Positions 47,301 to 56,521 of a DNA stretch of 64,000 nucleotides are shown here, one piece after another (position 1 is the stretch's first letter; every line of letters starts with the position of its first letter). The position numbers and the translations under genes were made by a program. Below the pieces are notes generated by a model that ran no database searches, was not told where the DNA came from, and saw only the letters and a list, made by a program, of their open reading frames with translations. This stretch comes from Planctomycetaceae bacterium (lineage in GTDB: Bacteria > Planctomycetota > Planctomycetia > Pirellulales > Pirellulaceae): contig JAAYDI010000103.1 in assembly GCA_012729315.1 (NCBI GenBank), positions 32,460 to 96,459 of the forward strand. Reading direction: 5' to 3'.

Positions 47301-47936
47301 GTGGACCGGATGTACTGGCAGGTGATCCTGCCCGCCAGCGAGGTGGTGGTCAGTCGCGATCCGCGCATCGCGCCGGAGTTACAGTGGCGGTGGGACGGGT
47401 TCGGCTGGCGGCGGCACGCTGTGCGCGGCCAGGCTGAACTCGAGCACTGGATCAATGCGTCGACGCAGGACCCGGTACCGGAAAGTACGAATCGGTATCT
47501 GTACACCGCGCTGGGCGCGGTGCATCAGCTGGAGCTGACGACGATGGGGCGCTCGTGGCTGCTGTCGGCCTGTTCCGGCCTCGCGCTGCTGTGCGGCCTG
47601 CTGCTGCTCTATGTGCCGCTGCTGCGCCATCCTGGCGTGTTGCTGGTGGCTGGAGTGCTGACCTTGACCGCCGGCATGATGGTGCCGGACTGGGCGATCC
47701 TGTTCGCACAGGCGTCGCTGCTCGGCGTGTTTCTGGCGGGCCTTGCCTGGGTCTGCCGCCAGTTGCTCAGTCGTGGGTCTGTCGCCGCCCCGGCGGTCCT
47801 GGGGCGGTCCCCGTTCTCTGACTCGAAGATCAAGGTATCTGACAAGGGGCTGCCGCGTGCGGAAGGGAGTTCCAGGAATGCGGCCACGGCCTCACCGATG
47901 TCCGTGCAGATACCGACGGCGGGATCCAACTCATGA
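44367..47936 (+). CDS. large envelope protein of unknown function, module A
   Basis: The 1189-residue protein has a signal peptide; it may begin at ATG 44367 or at GTG 44433 (RTRWLLLILIGLTGG), the latter fitting a signal peptide better. The large mature part (about 50-1050) is built of beta-rich stretches. Near the start is YVPDVSYEQFEQLLKAQRN, which matches the pattern at the start of both modules of the next protein. The C-terminus has about three membrane segments (about 1063-1130) and a polar tail. I do not recognise a domain. It overlaps the next gene by an ATGA, so the two are coupled. It is probably exported and membrane-anchored. Confidence 0.72.
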   Translation: MFHALSEQPTRLWTCPFIGKIAVRTRWLLLILIGLTGGNGGRPPAGAQELPASAVVTSPQPAVEEVQPGGFYLRNEKGELVYVPDVSYEQFEQLLKAQRNRTEWQQPAFVMTDMAMDATLTGDRLELDVTFMLQGRELAGVAAGTWFRVPLRFSNGVLIKEPLFVGPGGHFLTFDSAQDGYVCWLQTGGDATHDTTHKVTLRLLLPVDQVGDESRLALFVPNPLASSLKLLVPEKMAEGTVRDTVDVAGRPLTFAATPDGKGQFTARGIRGDVSLSWHGSRDAEKPTDVRLEVLGEVVVTADETLQEIRADGRFRVRGFGGPLESFQVRLPPGMRLRESHDIGYTVRPVQAEDPAASRDQVVEVHLDRPAASEVEVQLWAEVPMAPAEPGGPLTVSQLIDQSAEFEPARFEFPGAVRHHGHIDLVVRGDWAFEDRDDPDFPRVGTDAGSAGPDAVVARYRYHNQQRSLKVSIRQKATRINVEPTYTVYVDAQQARLHAELVCSTSGSRAGPLAIRLPFWTVEIVRFANVDNPLPLDLNDTSPLVVPLPMEVQALKQFTLRIEARQDLTASVVSGTGPLRLVLPMLEATNPSRDNVIVSPATVLMIPADNILLTPRLQQMKALSPLVLAGAVMGTEPDAASGPAGFDAGSRAGNGPVPRFAYRDRGPSDQAVFVGDIRIQPQAISVRIASTATLTRTSWSVEQRLSYNILHEPAETLTLTLPESLAGDAQLAPRLLLDDQPLIPTMEQGTGNERPRLQVRLPTPTLGPVELKVVHPRQPMPHLAADAQARLSLPLLSPATRADSNTTIVDNTLTVVGEDTLRVESGGSAWMLDESKSNGDKLVLVTTSEHVPPLLQLSLRGTSPAGTTVLHQVWVQSWFAHQQRRDRAVFRVRTRESLVRVNLPQPADAEVRLVGLAVDGHELAVEELGPQGELTVPVGPQAKAAVHEHVIEVWYVLQSQATARGRLKIEAATINAVDRVDRMYWQVILPASEVVVSRDPRIAPELQWRWDGFGWRRHAVRGQAELEHWINASTQDPVPESTNRYLYTALGAVHQLELTTMGRSWLLSACSGLALLCGLLLLYVPLLRHPGVLLVAGVLTLTAGMMVPDWAILFAQASLLGVFLAGLAWVCRQLLSRGSVAAPAVLGRSPFSDSKIKVSDKGLPRAEGSSRNAATASPMSVQIPTAGSNS

Positions 47937-50900
47937 CCGGTCGGCGCGCACTGCTGCTCGGACTGTTGTTGCTGGCCGCCGCGCCCAGCGCGCGGGGGGC
48001 GGCGCAAAGTGGCGATGCGTCGGCGTCGGAGCCGCCGTTGCAGTACCGCCGCGTACTGGTCCCGCAGGAGGACCTGGCGGGGATAGCGCGTGGCTACCGG
48101 CCGCTCCAACGGGAAGCGTTCGACGCGCTGCTGGCACAGATTGAGGCGCAGGGCCGGCCTGCCTCGGGCGGCGCGGTGTGGATTCACGCGGCTGAGTATC
48201 ACGCCACTTTCGCGGACGGCCAACTGCTGGACGGCGACGCTGCGTTGCAGGTCACGCATGCGGCCGACGCGCCGGTGCTGCTCTCGCTCGCCCCTTGGGA
48301 CCTGCCGGCGGGAGCGGGGGTCTGGCACCTGGGCGAGTCGTCGCAGCCGGCGACGCTCGGGACCGATGCCGCCGGGAACCTGTTGGCATTGGTGCCGGTA
48401 TCCGGCACGCTGCACGTGCCGTGGACGCTACGGGGCACCGTCAACGAGTGGGGCACGTATCGTTTTGACCTCGCGCTGGCCGCGGCACCGATGAGCCGCC
48501 TGGTGCTGCATGTGCCCGCCGAGCTCGAAGTGTCGGTCGACCGCGGCCTGATCGCGTCTCCGACGGAGCTGGACGACGCGGCCGCCGCAGCTCCAGACGC
48601 GGGATCGGCCACTGCCGGCGGGCTGCGGCGGTGGGTGATCCGCTTGGGAGGCCAGACGCGCTGCACCGTCACCGTGACGCGGCGTCCGCTGGACTCGAGG
48701 CGACAACAGCTTGTCAACGTTCAGCAGGATACCACCTATCGGCTCGCCGACAACGGGCTGGAAATCGCCTGCCTCATCGGCCTGGACATCCATCGCGAAC
48801 CGCTGACCGAACTGCAGCTGGACGTCGACTCCGAAGTGCAGATCACGGCGATCCGGCTGGGCGATGTGGATGTGGACTGGAGTTCTGCGCCGCGCGACGA
48901 TGGGAGTGTGCAGACCGTGCGGGTGCAGTTTGCCGAACGGCTCACGGGGCTGCATTCCGGGCTGGAGGTGCTGGCCATCAGCCCGCTGCATACCGATGTT
49001 TCATGGAAGCTGCCGGCGTTCCGGCCGCGGAACGTGTTCTGGCGGCAGGGCACGATGACGTTGGTCGTGCCCCGGACCCTGACGCTGCGGCACCTCGCCG
49101 CGCACGACGCCCGCCAGTCAGCCGTGACCGCCACGCCGGACGAGACGGAGGATGAACAGCTGGGGTTCGAGCTGTTTGGCGTGGAGAGTGCACTGGAACT
49201 GACCGTGATCCGGCAGCCGCGCACGGTCGTGGCGGATGTCGGCACGACCGTCGATCTGGACGTCGATGCGCTCACCGCCGAGACCTGTGCGGATCTGACC
49301 TGTGCCTGTGGCGAGCGGTTTGTCGTGGAGGCACAGGTGCCCAATGCCTGGACCATCGACGGGATCGAATCTGAGCCGGCCACTGCCGTGCGCGACTATC
49401 AGGTGGTGGCCTACGAAGCGGAATATCGGCGTTTGCAGATCCAGCTCCTGGAACCGCTGACCCCCGACCGGCCGATCCGCCTGCGGATCCGGGCCCATCG
49501 CTCCCCCAGTTTCCCGGTGACAGCCGAGGCGATCCGGCCGGTCGAGTTCCTGGACACGTCGTACGGGTCGCGGCTGGTGGCCGTGACGCCCGACGCGGAT
49601 TACCGGCTGGAACTGACGGGCGACAGCCGGTTGGAGCGCGTGGATCCGGCCGGGCTCACGCCGGCCGCGGCGACGCGGATCGAGTCTGGTGCGGGAGGTG
49701 TCGTGTTTGTCGACAACGACCAGGCTCGTCCGCTGCGTCTGAATATTGCCCGCGAGGATCCCGAGTTTGCCGCGGCCGTCTATGTCGACGTGGAGGTGGA
49801 CCAGGCCTCGTATGTGGAAGGGTACCGGATCGTGTGCACGCCGGATGCGTCGCCGGTGACGCAGTTGCGGGTGCACTTGTCGGAGGTCCGGCAGGGTGAC
49901 CTGCCCTGGCAGTTCATCGGCGATGGAAACGCGATTCTGGACGCGCATCGTGTGAACATCGAGCAGGACGCGCCGAGCGGCCTGCACCGGACGGGAGAGG
50001 TCTGGGACATCACGCTGCGCAAGCCCCAGGCCACTCCGTTCGAAGTCCGCGCCCAGCGCACGACGCGTTCGGCGACAGCGTTGAATGCGTCGCTGGCAAC
50101 GCTGCCGGCCGCCGTGTCTCACGAGGGCCGGCTGATGATTCGCTCGATGGACGGCACGCGTCTGGCAGTCAAGGCCAGCGCGGTCAAGCCGATTCCGGTC
50201 GAGTTGCCGCCCCCCGGCAGCTATCCGACGTCCCGCGCCAGCTACCGGTTCGACGCTTCGCACAAGGCGCGCGTCACGATCGACCGGGCGTCTGCGCGCG
50301 GTGACGGCACCACGCTCTGGGTCTGGACCTGCCAGGTGGCGTCCCAGTACCTGGCGACGGGCGAGGCGACGCACGTGGCTACGTTCCTGCTGGAAAACAC
50401 GGGCGGCACGGAATTGCAGGTGCGGCTGCCCGCGGACTGCACGTGGCGCGGGCTCTTGATCAATGGGCTGGATGCCGGGCGCGCAGCACGCCCGCTCAGC
50501 GACGGCACGTACAGCGTGACGCTGCCGGCCGGCTGCCGTTTCCCGCGGGTGGCGCTGACGTATGGCGAATTCGGTCGGCGTCCCGGGATCTGGGGCCGCC
50601 TGGCGACCGAGTTCCCGCAGGTGAACGTGCCCGTGATGGAGCGTCGATGGCTCGTCTGGCTTCCGCCCGGCTATCGTCCGGCCTGGGGCAGCCGCGGCCC
50701 CGACGGGACGGCCGTGGAGCGTCCCACGTGGAAACAGCGATTGCTGGGGCCGCTTTCCACCGGGTCCGACGGGCGTCCCTTCCGCCTGTTCTCGCGCGAA
50801 GACTGGCTCGATCTGATCGGCCAGCTCGATCGCCGCGATTCCGAATCGGGGCATGCTCCCGCGTTGCTGCAGAGTCTGGGCCAGATACTGCTGGCGGCCC

Positions 50901-53900
50901 GGTCCGATCTGCGGCAGGACGAGATGACGTGGCGCGAGTTGTTCGATCGGTACCGGCAGCGGGCGGAGGACGCCGCAGAGGCGCCGGCGATGTGGATCGA
51001 TGCCGCCTGGCTGGCGGACGAGGGGCTCCGGCTGGACGATACGCTTCCGCGCTGGACCGGAGGCGACGCGGTGGAAGTGGCGGCGGACGTGCTCGGCGCG
51101 GCACGCCTGGTGCTGGTGTTCCAGGACGATGCGGTGCTGCTGACCAGTCTGGATGGCTTGGCGCGGCAGCTGTTGCCGGCCGACATCACGTCGAGGCAGT
51201 GTGTGGCGGTGGCGCACGCCGGCGGATGGCTGTCGCAGGCTGGGCAGTCCTCGGCAGCGGCTGCGGCGAGCCTGCCGCCAGGTGTGGTGCCGCTGTCCGC
51301 CTGGGTCAGTGTGCCGGGGCTGCCGGGTCCGCCCTGGGCGGGCTACCGCGACGCCACGCAATCGGGTCTGGCCGACCGTGGGTGGTGCGCATGCGAACTG
51401 CCGGTGGACGACGCGGGGCACGGAACCCTGACAGTGGAACATTCCCGGTCGTTGTGGGTGGTCGGCTGGTCACTGTTGCTGATTGTCGCCGGTCTCGTGG
51501 GTGGGTGGGGCTGGCGTCTCGGGCGATACCTGTATCCGATCCTGGGGGCGGCTGCCGTGGTGGCCTTGCTGGTGCCGCCGGAGCTGGTACCGATCACCTC
51601 CATCCTGTGTCCCGCCACGTTGCTGGGGATGGCCGTTGCGAGCGTCCGGCGGCTGAACCGGATGGCCGGGCCGGCTGCCACGCGGTCGGACAGTGTGGTG
51701 GCCGCCGCCGAGATGGGGACGCTCCTCCTGATCGCGGTGGGACTGGTGGCGCTGTGTGCCAGCGGCCTGCAGGCGCATCCGCTGCAGGCGGCCAGCGCGC
51801 CCGACACGGTTTATCAGGTCCTGGTCCCGGTGGATACGACCTCCGCACCGGTGGGACAATACGACTATCTGCCGCTGGAGTTCTACGAGGCGTTGCAGGC
51901 CCGGGCCAGCCGCAGGGACACTGCTGGGAATACGTGGTTCCTGCGTCAGGCGGTGTACCGAGCCATATTCAGCTGGCGACAACAGCGTTCCACACTCGAC
52001 CTGACCTCACTCACGGCTGAGTACCAGCTGGAGGTCCTGCGGGCGCCGGTCCGTATCGAGTTCCCCTGGGATGGCGGGCTGGGCGGCGCGGAGTTGCTGG
52101 AAGCGCGACTGGACGGCCAGCCTGTCGAGTTGGCCTGGAACGCGGCACGCACCGCCTTCACGTTGCCAGTGACTGAGGCGGGGACCTGCCCGCTGGAACT
52201 GGTGCTGCGCCCCGAGGCCCGCGAGGAGTTGGGCGAGCGGATGCTGCGACTGACGGTGCCGCCGGTCGCCCGATCCGAGTTGCAGGTGGAGTTGCCCTCC
52301 GGGGCCTCGGGAGTGCGTGTCGCCTCGGCACGTGGGTCGAGCTACGTCAATCCGGAGACCGGTACGCAGCATACCGATCTCGGGCCGATCAAGGATCTGG
52401 AGTTGCGGTGGCCCTCCGGCGCGGCGGACAATGCGGCACCACAACCGATGGACGTACAGCAGCTGATGTGGCTGAAAGTCCATCCCAAGGACCAGCCGGA
52501 TACCGTCATGCTGGAGACGAAATTGCGCGCGCAGGCGACAGCCCGCCGGATCGATCGACTCACCTTGCGCATCGATCCGCGCCTGCGCCTCGTGACCGAT
52601 TCCGGTCCGCCCCCATACGAATGGAGCGAGACGCCGGCCACCGATTCCGGCGACCGGATGGTGACGATCCGCCTGCACCGTCCTGTGGAGAACGAACTGA
52701 ACCTGCACCTGCGTTTCCACGTGACCAACACTACCGGATTGGGCAACGTGTCCCTGCCGCGCGTCGAACCGGCCGAGGGCCGCCTGACCCGCCGTTCGCT
52801 GGCCGTGAGTGTATCGCCCGACCTCGAATTCACGGCCGGCACGTCCGACGTCTTGAGCCCGCTGGAGGCCTCCGAGTTCCTCGCGCTATGGGGGGAGGCC
52901 GAGTCGGCTCCCAACCTGTGCTACCGCATTTCTGCGGAGGATCCGGGGTGGAGTCTGGCGACCCGCTCGCGCCAGCCCCGTTCGGAATCCGAGCAGACGG
53001 TGGAGATTGTCGCCAGTCAGGCCGGGTTCGAGTTCAGCATGGAAGCGGACATCAACACGGTTAACGGTGAGGTGTACCAGCACCGCCTGGCGGTGCCACG
53101 TGAGTTCCAGCTCACCTCCGTCGCGGTGCTGGTTGGGGATGCGGACGTGGCGAAAGCCGTGGAGCACGACGGGTCCGGGACGGTGACCGTGTTTCTGCAA
53201 CGCGGTGTGATGGGAGCTCATCGGCTGATACTGCGCGGCAGCCAGCCGGCGGCCACCGCTGTCGCATCCGTGCCGCTGCCCTCGGTGTCGATGGCGGATG
53301 TCGTGGTGCGCGGCCACACGGTGCATCTGTTTCGACGCCCGGATGTGTCGGTGGAGGTCCAGACTCCGGCGGGGTTGCATGTGTTGCCGCAGTTCGCGAG
53401 CGGCACCTACCACACGCCGCGCGGCCGGCTTGTCACGGCCTTCGAACTCACCGAAGAAACGTTCGGCAGCGGGGCCAGTGTGACCGTGAGTCTGCAGCCG
53501 AACGAGCCGCGTGTTGACGGCCGGCTGGTGACAACGCTGCGGCGGACGGGCGACCGGTGGGAAGCGATTGCCGACCTCGAGGCACGCGTTGCCAGTGGAT
53601 CAGGGCTGGCAGACGAATTCCGCTTCGAGATTCCGGCGGAGCTGGCTGAGCCGCTGACGTGCGAGCCGGCGGTGCCGCACGAGGTCCGGGTGTTGCCGGG
53701 ACCGCGACGGCAACTGATCGTCCGGCCGCAGTCACCCATCGCAGACCGGTTCCAGCTGCGGGTCCGGGGCATGCTCGAGCTGGGCGCGAACGAACGGGGA
53801 CGCACGCCCAATATCGTCCCGTTGGACATGGGGAATGTGGAACGCTTCTTCGTGCTGCCCACCCAGCTGGATCAGCAGCGCGTCAACTGGGAAACGCCGG

Positions 53901-55141
53901 GGCTCATGGAAGTGCCGCTGGCGGATGTCGTGCCGGAAGGTGCGACAGACCCGGCCACACACGTGGCCTACCGCGTCTGGTCGAAACCGCGGGCGGTGAT
54001 TGCCGATGTCCAGCGGGTGGCCGGCCAGCGGCGCATCAGCCTGGCGGATGTCTATGTCGACTGTCAGGCGGACGGGCGGTGTTACGGCGTCGTGATGTTT
54101 GCCATCGAACCCGCGGGGATCGGCAGCTGCACGCTCGAAATCCCCGCGGACCTCGAACTGGTCCACGCGGCGCTTGACAGTGTCCCCGCCGCGCTGGTGC
54201 CTCTGTCCGATCGCCGGTGGCAGCTGCGCCTCGCCTCGGAACAGCTGCCCCAGCAACTGACGGTCGCATTTCGTGGCCAGCTCGCGCCGCTGCGCCCCAA
54301 TCAACCGCGGCCGACGGCCGTGCCTTGGATTACCGACCTGGACGTGGCCCGCACGCTCTGGACCGTCCGCGGTTCGGCCAGAGGCGAGCTGCGCGTCGCA
54401 GACGGAGCCGGCTATCAGGTTTCCGGGATGCAGCAGGAACTGCGACGGCTGCGCGACCTGGCCAGTCTTGTGGCCAGCGCAGCGGATACCGTGCTGGATA
54501 GCCCGGCACGCGACATCCAGGCATGGTACACGCCGTGGGCCGTCCGACTCGCCTGCAGCGGCGCGCGGATCGCCCACACACAGTGGCCGGCCACCGCAGC
54601 GACCGGACGCGCCGAGACGGAGGACGTCGAGTCCATCTTCCAGCAACAGGACGCGATTGCCCAGCGGCTGCGAGCCTCGCCCACCGTGCGGGACTTCGCA
54701 CGCCAGACAACGCGCCACCCACAAGCCAGTGATGTCTGGCGGCTGAGCCGCCATGCGGCAGCCGACGTGCAACACTATGACTTCAAGGAACATGTGCCGG
54801 CGCTCCCATTGGTCTGGCAGCCCGACGTCCGCCCCTTGGGCTGGCCCGTCTTCTGGGCCGTGCTCTGGACCACCCTCCTCGGGCTCGGTCTCTACCTGCT
54901 GAGGCGGTACGACCTGCTCGCGTTGTGGTGGCAGCGCTGGCCGACCGCTGTCGGCGTGCTGACCGGGCTCGCCTGGTGGCTGCTGGCCTGGCCCAGTCTC
55001 CTCGGATGGTTGATCGTGGCCGTCAGCCTGTGGGGTGCGGTCCGCGTGCCGTTCGTGACGCAGCGAGCTCCGGCCATCCCGCCGGAATCCACAGCCGATG
55101 CCACGCTCGGCAACTCCGGACGCCTGACTCTGGACGCCTGA
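47933..55141 (+). CDS. very large two-module envelope protein of unknown function
   Basis: The 2402-residue protein begins with a signal peptide (TGRRALLLGLLLLAAAPSARG). Module B (about 35-1170) starts with YRRVLVPQEDLAGIARGYRP and REAFDALLAQIEAQG and ends in membrane segments (about 1175-1285). Module C (about 1290-2402) starts again with YQVLVPVDTTSAPVGQYDYLP and LEFYEALQARASRR and ends in membrane segments (about 2303-2380). Both resemble the upstream protein's start, so three modules come from one ancestor, two of them fused. The bulk is beta-strand rich with no catalytic motif I recognise. Its size and membrane topology suggest a scaffold or adhesin of the envelope, but this is inference. 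The codon usage looks like that of the neighbours. Confidence 0.78.
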   Translation: MTGRRALLLGLLLLAAAPSARGAAQSGDASASEPPLQYRRVLVPQEDLAGIARGYRPLQREAFDALLAQIEAQGRPASGGAVWIHAAEYHATFADGQLLDGDAALQVTHAADAPVLLSLAPWDLPAGAGVWHLGESSQPATLGTDAAGNLLALVPVSGTLHVPWTLRGTVNEWGTYRFDLALAAAPMSRLVLHVPAELEVSVDRGLIASPTELDDAAAAAPDAGSATAGGLRRWVIRLGGQTRCTVTVTRRPLDSRRQQLVNVQQDTTYRLADNGLEIACLIGLDIHREPLTELQLDVDSEVQITAIRLGDVDVDWSSAPRDDGSVQTVRVQFAERLTGLHSGLEVLAISPLHTDVSWKLPAFRPRNVFWRQGTMTLVVPRTLTLRHLAAHDARQSAVTATPDETEDEQLGFELFGVESALELTVIRQPRTVVADVGTTVDLDVDALTAETCADLTCACGERFVVEAQVPNAWTIDGIESEPATAVRDYQVVAYEAEYRRLQIQLLEPLTPDRPIRLRIRAHRSPSFPVTAEAIRPVEFLDTSYGSRLVAVTPDADYRLELTGDSRLERVDPAGLTPAAATRIESGAGGVVFVDNDQARPLRLNIAREDPEFAAAVYVDVEVDQASYVEGYRIVCTPDASPVTQLRVHLSEVRQGDLPWQFIGDGNAILDAHRVNIEQDAPSGLHRTGEVWDITLRKPQATPFEVRAQRTTRSATALNASLATLPAAVSHEGRLMIRSMDGTRLAVKASAVKPIPVELPPPGSYPTSRASYRFDASHKARVTIDRASARGDGTTLWVWTCQVASQYLATGEATHVATFLLENTGGTELQVRLPADCTWRGLLINGLDAGRAARPLSDGTYSVTLPAGCRFPRVALTYGEFGRRPGIWGRLATEFPQVNVPVMERRWLVWLPPGYRPAWGSRGPDGTAVERPTWKQRLLGPLSTGSDGRPFRLFSREDWLDLIGQLDRRDSESGHAPALLQSLGQILLAARSDLRQDEMTWRELFDRYRQRAEDAAEAPAMWIDAAWLADEGLRLDDTLPRWTGGDAVEVAADVLGAARLVLVFQDDAVLLTSLDGLARQLLPADITSRQCVAVAHAGGWLSQAGQSSAAAAASLPPGVVPLSAWVSVPGLPGPPWAGYRDATQSGLADRGWCACELPVDDAGHGTLTVEHSRSLWVVGWSLLLIVAGLVGGWGWRLGRYLYPILGAAAVVALLVPPELVPITSILCPATLLGMAVASVRRLNRMAGPAATRSDSVVAAAEMGTLLLIAVGLVALCASGLQAHPLQAASAPDTVYQVLVPVDTTSAPVGQYDYLPLEFYEALQARASRRDTAGNTWFLRQAVYRAIFSWRQQRSTLDLTSLTAEYQLEVLRAPVRIEFPWDGGLGGAELLEARLDGQPVELAWNAARTAFTLPVTEAGTCPLELVLRPEAREELGERMLRLTVPPVARSELQVELPSGASGVRVASARGSSYVNPETGTQHTDLGPIKDLELRWPSGAADNAAPQPMDVQQLMWLKVHPKDQPDTVMLETKLRAQATARRIDRLTLRIDPRLRLVTDSGPPPYEWSETPATDSGDRMVTIRLHRPVENELNLHLRFHVTNTTGLGNVSLPRVEPAEGRLTRRSLAVSVSPDLEFTAGTSDVLSPLEASEFLALWGEAESAPNLCYRISAEDPGWSLATRSRQPRSESEQTVEIVASQAGFEFSMEADINTVNGEVYQHRLAVPREFQLTSVAVLVGDADVAKAVEHDGSGTVTVFLQRGVMGAHRLILRGSQPAATAVASVPLPSVSMADVVVRGHTVHLFRRPDVSVEVQTPAGLHVLPQFASGTYHTPRGRLVTAFELTEETFGSGASVTVSLQPNEPRVDGRLVTTLRRTGDRWEAIADLEARVASGSGLADEFRFEIPAELAEPLTCEPAVPHEVRVLPGPRRQLIVRPQSPIADRFQLRVRGMLELGANERGRTPNIVPLDMGNVERFFVLPTQLDQQRVNWETPGLMEVPLADVVPEGATDPATHVAYRVWSKPRAVIADVQRVAGQRRISLADVYVDCQADGRCYGVVMFAIEPAGIGSCTLEIPADLELVHAALDSVPAALVPLSDRRWQLRLASEQLPQQLTVAFRGQLAPLRPNQPRPTAVPWITDLDVARTLWTVRGSARGELRVADGAGYQVSGMQQELRRLRDLASLVASAADTVLDSPARDIQAWYTPWAVRLACSGARIAHTQWPATAATGRAETEDVESIFQQQDAIAQRLRASPTVRDFARQTTRHPQASDVWRLSRHAAADVQHYDFKEHVPALPLVWQPDVRPLGWPVFWAVLWTTLLGLGLYLLRRYDLLALWWQRWPTAVGVLTGLAWWLLAWPSLLGWLIVAVSLWGAVRVPFVTQRAPAIPPESTADATLGNSGRLTLDA

Positions 55142-55206
55142 TTCCCCAACTGGTACCCGCTACGGGCACGTCGCGCATCACGCAGGGCGAAAACCGGCAG
55201 TTCGTA

Positions 55207-55235
55207 TTGGCATATTTGTACGCATCTGATAGGGT
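55207..55235 (+). promoter_or_regulatory. candidate sigma-70 promoter before the rimI-like gene
   Basis: TTGGCA (55207-55212) and TAGGGT (55230-55235) are 17 bases apart. A CACC-GTAA-GGTG hairpin follows in the leader. The -10 match is weak. Confidence 0.3.
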
Positions 55236-55289
55236 ACCTCACCGTAAGGTGCGGCCTGCACGATTGGGCGATCAAGGAAGGAGTCCGCG

Positions 55290-55814
55290 ATGAATCCCGT
55301 GGGTAAACAAGATGTTTGCGTACATATTCGTTGGATGATTCGGCGCGACATGATGGAGGTTCTCGAGATCGAGAGCCGGAGTTTCGAGTTCCCTTGGTCT
55401 GAGGATGATTTCATTCGCTGCCTGCGGCAGCGCAATTGCATCGGGATGGTTGCGGAGCATGACGAGCGGGTTGCCGGGTTCATGATTTACGAGCTGCACC
55501 GCAACCGGCTCCACATCCTGAATTTCGCGGTCGCGGCCGAGTTTCGCCGCAAGGGTGTGGGGCAGCAGATGGTGGAGAAACTCATCGGCAAGCTGTCGGC
55601 CCAGCGGCGCAACCGGATCATGCTGGAGGTGCGCGAGACGAACCTTGCGGCGCAGCTGTTCTTCCGGCACCTGGGGTTCCGGGCCGTCAGTCTGTTACGC
55701 GACTTCTATGTCGACACAACGGAAGATGCCTACCTGATGCAGTACCGCTTCCACTCGGCCAGCGAAAATGACCCGGCGGTGCCTGTCAACCGGATCTCGC
55801 GGTTGGCCGGCTGA
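55290..55814 (+). CDS. rimI: RimI-like GNAT acetyltransferase
   Basis: The 174-residue GNAT protein has the acetyl-CoA-binding motif RRKGVGQQMVEKL, the LEVRETNLAAQLFFRHLGF region typical of RimI and the N-terminal SFEFPWSEDDF. RimI acetylates the N-terminus of ribosomal protein S18; related GNATs have other targets, so the exact substrate is uncertain. Confidence 0.82.
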   Translation: MNPVGKQDVCVHIRWMIRRDMMEVLEIESRSFEFPWSEDDFIRCLRQRNCIGMVAEHDERVAGFMIYELHRNRLHILNFAVAAEFRRKGVGQQMVEKLIGKLSAQRRNRIMLEVRETNLAAQLFFRHLGFRAVSLLRDFYVDTTEDAYLMQYRFHSASENDPAVPVNRISRLAG

Positions 55815-55865
55815 GCCGCGTGCAGCAAGGTCCAGGCCGTCAGAGTCCGGTCTGCAGGAGCCAGC

Positions 55866-56396
55866 TCAGCAGGCCAAGGGGATGGACGTCACGTCGAGTG
55901 TCTGCAGATCCACCAGGGCCACGGAGGGGGGGGATCCGCAGTGGACGGCACCCGGGTTGAGGACGATGGTACCGGCGTCATTGTGGCACTCGGCGCGATG
56001 CGTGTGCCCGTAACAGATCAGATCCCACTGGTGGCTGTTGATGGCGTCATGAAAACGCACGCTGTCGTCGCTGTGGATCAACGCGATGCGACGCTTCCCG
56101 ACAACCAGCGTGCCGAACCGGCCGTGCAGGGTCTGCCCCGCGGCTTCAATCGCGACACGCAGCAGCGATCTATTGCCCTCCACATGGCTGTCCGCAATGG
56201 CATCGACGTTGCCGAACACGTAGTGGGTCGGCCAGGGGACGAACAAGGGTGGGATCTCGGGCGAGCCAATGTCGCCGCAGTGGATGATCAACTGGACGGC
56301 GTGCTGCCGGAAGAGTCGGACCGCCTTGCGCGTGTTGGCCACGTTGCCGTGCGTGTCACTCACTACGCCCAACCAACGCACGTCGTTCAGGTTCAT
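55866..56396 (-). CDS. YfcE-type metallophosphoesterase
   Basis: The 176-residue protein has the metal motifs SDTHGN, HCGDIGS, FGNVDA, and YGHTH in the YfcE/MJ0936 order. Such enzymes hydrolyse phosphodiesters or phosphomonoesters; the natural substrate is unknown. The ATG at 56396 is chosen because it begins right before the core; the frame is open further upstream. Confidence 0.88.
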   Translation of the reverse strand: MNLNDVRWLGVVSDTHGNVANTRKAVRLFRQHAVQLIIHCGDIGSPEIPPLFVPWPTHYVFGNVDAIADSHVEGNRSLLRVAIEAAGQTLHGRFGTLVVGKRRIALIHSDDSVRFHDAINSHQWDLICYGHTHRAECHNDAGTIVLNPGAVHCGSPPSVALVDLQTLDVTSIPLAC

Positions 56397-56521
56397 GCTT
56401 CCCCACCACGCGGCTGGCCCACCGCCACTTGTGACGCTGGCTGACGCGACGTGCGCTCCCGTATCCATTTGCGGCTGCTGGGGTCATCGCATCCGCGGCA
56501 AGCGATCGTTACTATCATAGT

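Noticed and set aside
49118..51442. Minus-strand open frame of about 770 codons inside the giant gene
   Set aside because: The plus-strand frame is continuous over 7 kb with signal peptide and membrane segments; the antisense frame has none.
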